Shown one piece after another: positions 45,132-45,578 of a DNA stretch of 45,578 bases; the stretch's first letter is position 1; every line of letters starts with the position of its first letter. Under the pieces are notes generated by a model, which saw only the letters and a program-made list of their open reading frames with translations, had not been told where the DNA came from and ran no database searches. The stretch comes from Serratia microhaemolytica (GTDB taxonomy: Bacteria; Pseudomonadota; Gammaproteobacteria; Enterobacterales; Enterobacteriaceae): NCBI RefSeq assembly GCF_004011885.1, contig NZ_SBEF01000028.1, positions 1-45,578 of the forward strand. Reading direction: 5' to 3'. A program made the translations under genes and the position numbers.

Positions 45132-45578
45132 GAGCCTATCTCAATAGGAGTTTATTCCACACAATAAGTCCGCAGGCAAAATGCAACATGGCCTCGTAAT
45201 TTTCAGCCTTTTTCTCCCAGCGAACCAATAAACGACGATATCGATTAAGCCAGCTATGTGTCCGTTCAACCACCCAGCGGCGGGCTTTCATACCAGGCTC
45301 TTTTTTCAGCGCGTCTGACTCCGCTTTTCTGCCTTGAATATGCGGAATATAACGGCGTGCTTTTAACTCGCTTTCCAACCAGTTCGCTTTATAGCCGTTA
45401 TCCAAACATAAGTGCAATCGAGCACCGGGTTTCCCCGTTTCAAGCGCATCGAGCGTTTGCTTCACCAGGTTGATGTCATGAATATTTGCCGACGCAATCA
45501 CGCAGGAGAGCGGCAATCCGTTGGCATCGGTCAGCAGACTACGCTTGCTCCCCTGTTTTCCACGGTCTGTCGGGTTGC
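45132..45578 (-). mobile_element. IS5-family insertion sequence, 3' part (runs off the right edge)
   Basis: Begins at the inverted repeat GAGCCTATCTCAATAGGA (45132-45149), preceded by TTA (45129-45131). The repeat matches the end at 248-265 with one difference. It has interrupted hipA. The 5' part of this copy lies outside the window. Confidence 0.88.
45136..45578 (-). CDS. IS5-family transposase, C-terminal fragment (5'-partial at window edge)
   Basis: The minus-strand frame enters at the window edge with NPTDRGKQGSKRSLLTDANG, the strand before the second catalytic Asp. It continues with LCLDNGYKANW (Asp) and ends with RRWVVERTHSWLNRYRRLL (Glu) and FACGLIVWNKLLLR. This is the IS427-like group of the IS5 family. 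An internal ATG at 45516 is not a real start, because the frame is open through the edge. Confidence 0.9.
   Translation of the reverse strand, partial: NPTDRGKQGSKRSLLTDANGLPLSCVIASANIHDINLVKQTLDALETGKPGARLHLCLDNGYKANWLESELKARRYIPHIQGRKAESDALKKEPGMKARRWVVERTHSWLNRYRRLLVRWEKKAENYEAMLHFACGLIVWNKLLLR

Noticed and set aside
44337-45167. A functional HipA kinase
   Set aside because: The N-terminal ~90 residues and the C-terminal third, including part of the active site, are missing, and the end is IS sequence.
45136-45516. Treating the 126-residue IS5 frame as a complete small protein
   Set aside because: The frame is open up to the window edge and the residues before the internal ATG (NPTDRGKQGSKRSLLTDANG) belong to the transposase core.

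Overview
The window looks like a chromosomal contig from a gamma-proteobacterium of the order Enterobacterales. The core proteins (GhxP, NtrC/NtrB, RpsT with its UUG start, RibF, IleS, LspA, FkpB, IspH, DapB, Orn, RsgA, Psd, MscM, EpmA) read like close relatives of their E. coli/Serratia counterparts. Base composition looks close to balanced, insertion sequences and gene remnants are frequent, and blocks that lie apart in E. coli are neighbours here. I infer an IS-rich, rearranged, possibly host-associated member of the Yersiniaceae-like group (a Serratia symbiotica-like genome would fit). The species cannot be fixed from the sequence alone.

Layout. 1-2500: the 5' half of an IS5-family element, an IS3-family element with a programmed -1 frameshift, and gene debris. 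2639-6544: guanine/hypoxanthine permease GhxP, convergent with the nitrogen two-component genes glnL-glnG, which here are not next to glnA. 6718-14109: rpsT (minus strand) divergent from the ribF-ileS-lspA-fkpB-ispH-dapB run, with a long hairpin insertion between ileS and lspA. 14222-21434: an accessory five-gene minus-strand operon: membrane fusion protein, ABC ATPase, duplicated MacB/FtsX permease, sigma54-type response regulator, histidine kinase. It has a strong sigma54 promoter and a 16-bp palindrome upstream. 21694-22290: remnants of an integrative element (ssb-like and Fic-like pieces) beside two tRNA-Gly(GCC) genes. 22969-30154: orn, rsgA, psd, mscM and epmA. 30471-33565: a MarR regulator divergent from a Bcr/CflA-type exporter and an aldo/keto reductase. 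33647-34456: a nucleotidyltransferase.

34553-42581 is the most interesting stretch. It holds a PRD/EIIA-containing regulator and a minus-strand operon coding for a stand-alone PRD protein, an SFCGS glycine-rich protein, DUF4312, DUF4311 and DUF4310 proteins, a metallo-deacetylase, a DgaE-type PLP ammonia-lyase and a DgaF-type KDGP aldolase. The two last enzymes belong to families known to act on D-glucosaminate-6-phosphate and on 2-keto-3-deoxygluconate-6-phosphate. No kinase and no recognisable PTS transporter is encoded. I infer that the four uncharacterised proteins are a membrane uptake system, perhaps phosphorylating, for an (acyl)amino sugar acid.

43039-45578: tRNA-Leu(CAA) followed by an IS5-family transposase remnant, a DUF1778/GNAT toxin-antitoxin pair, and a hipA remnant cut by another IS5-family copy that runs off the window. 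Both window ends therefore lie inside IS5-family elements with matching terminal repeats and the same orientation.
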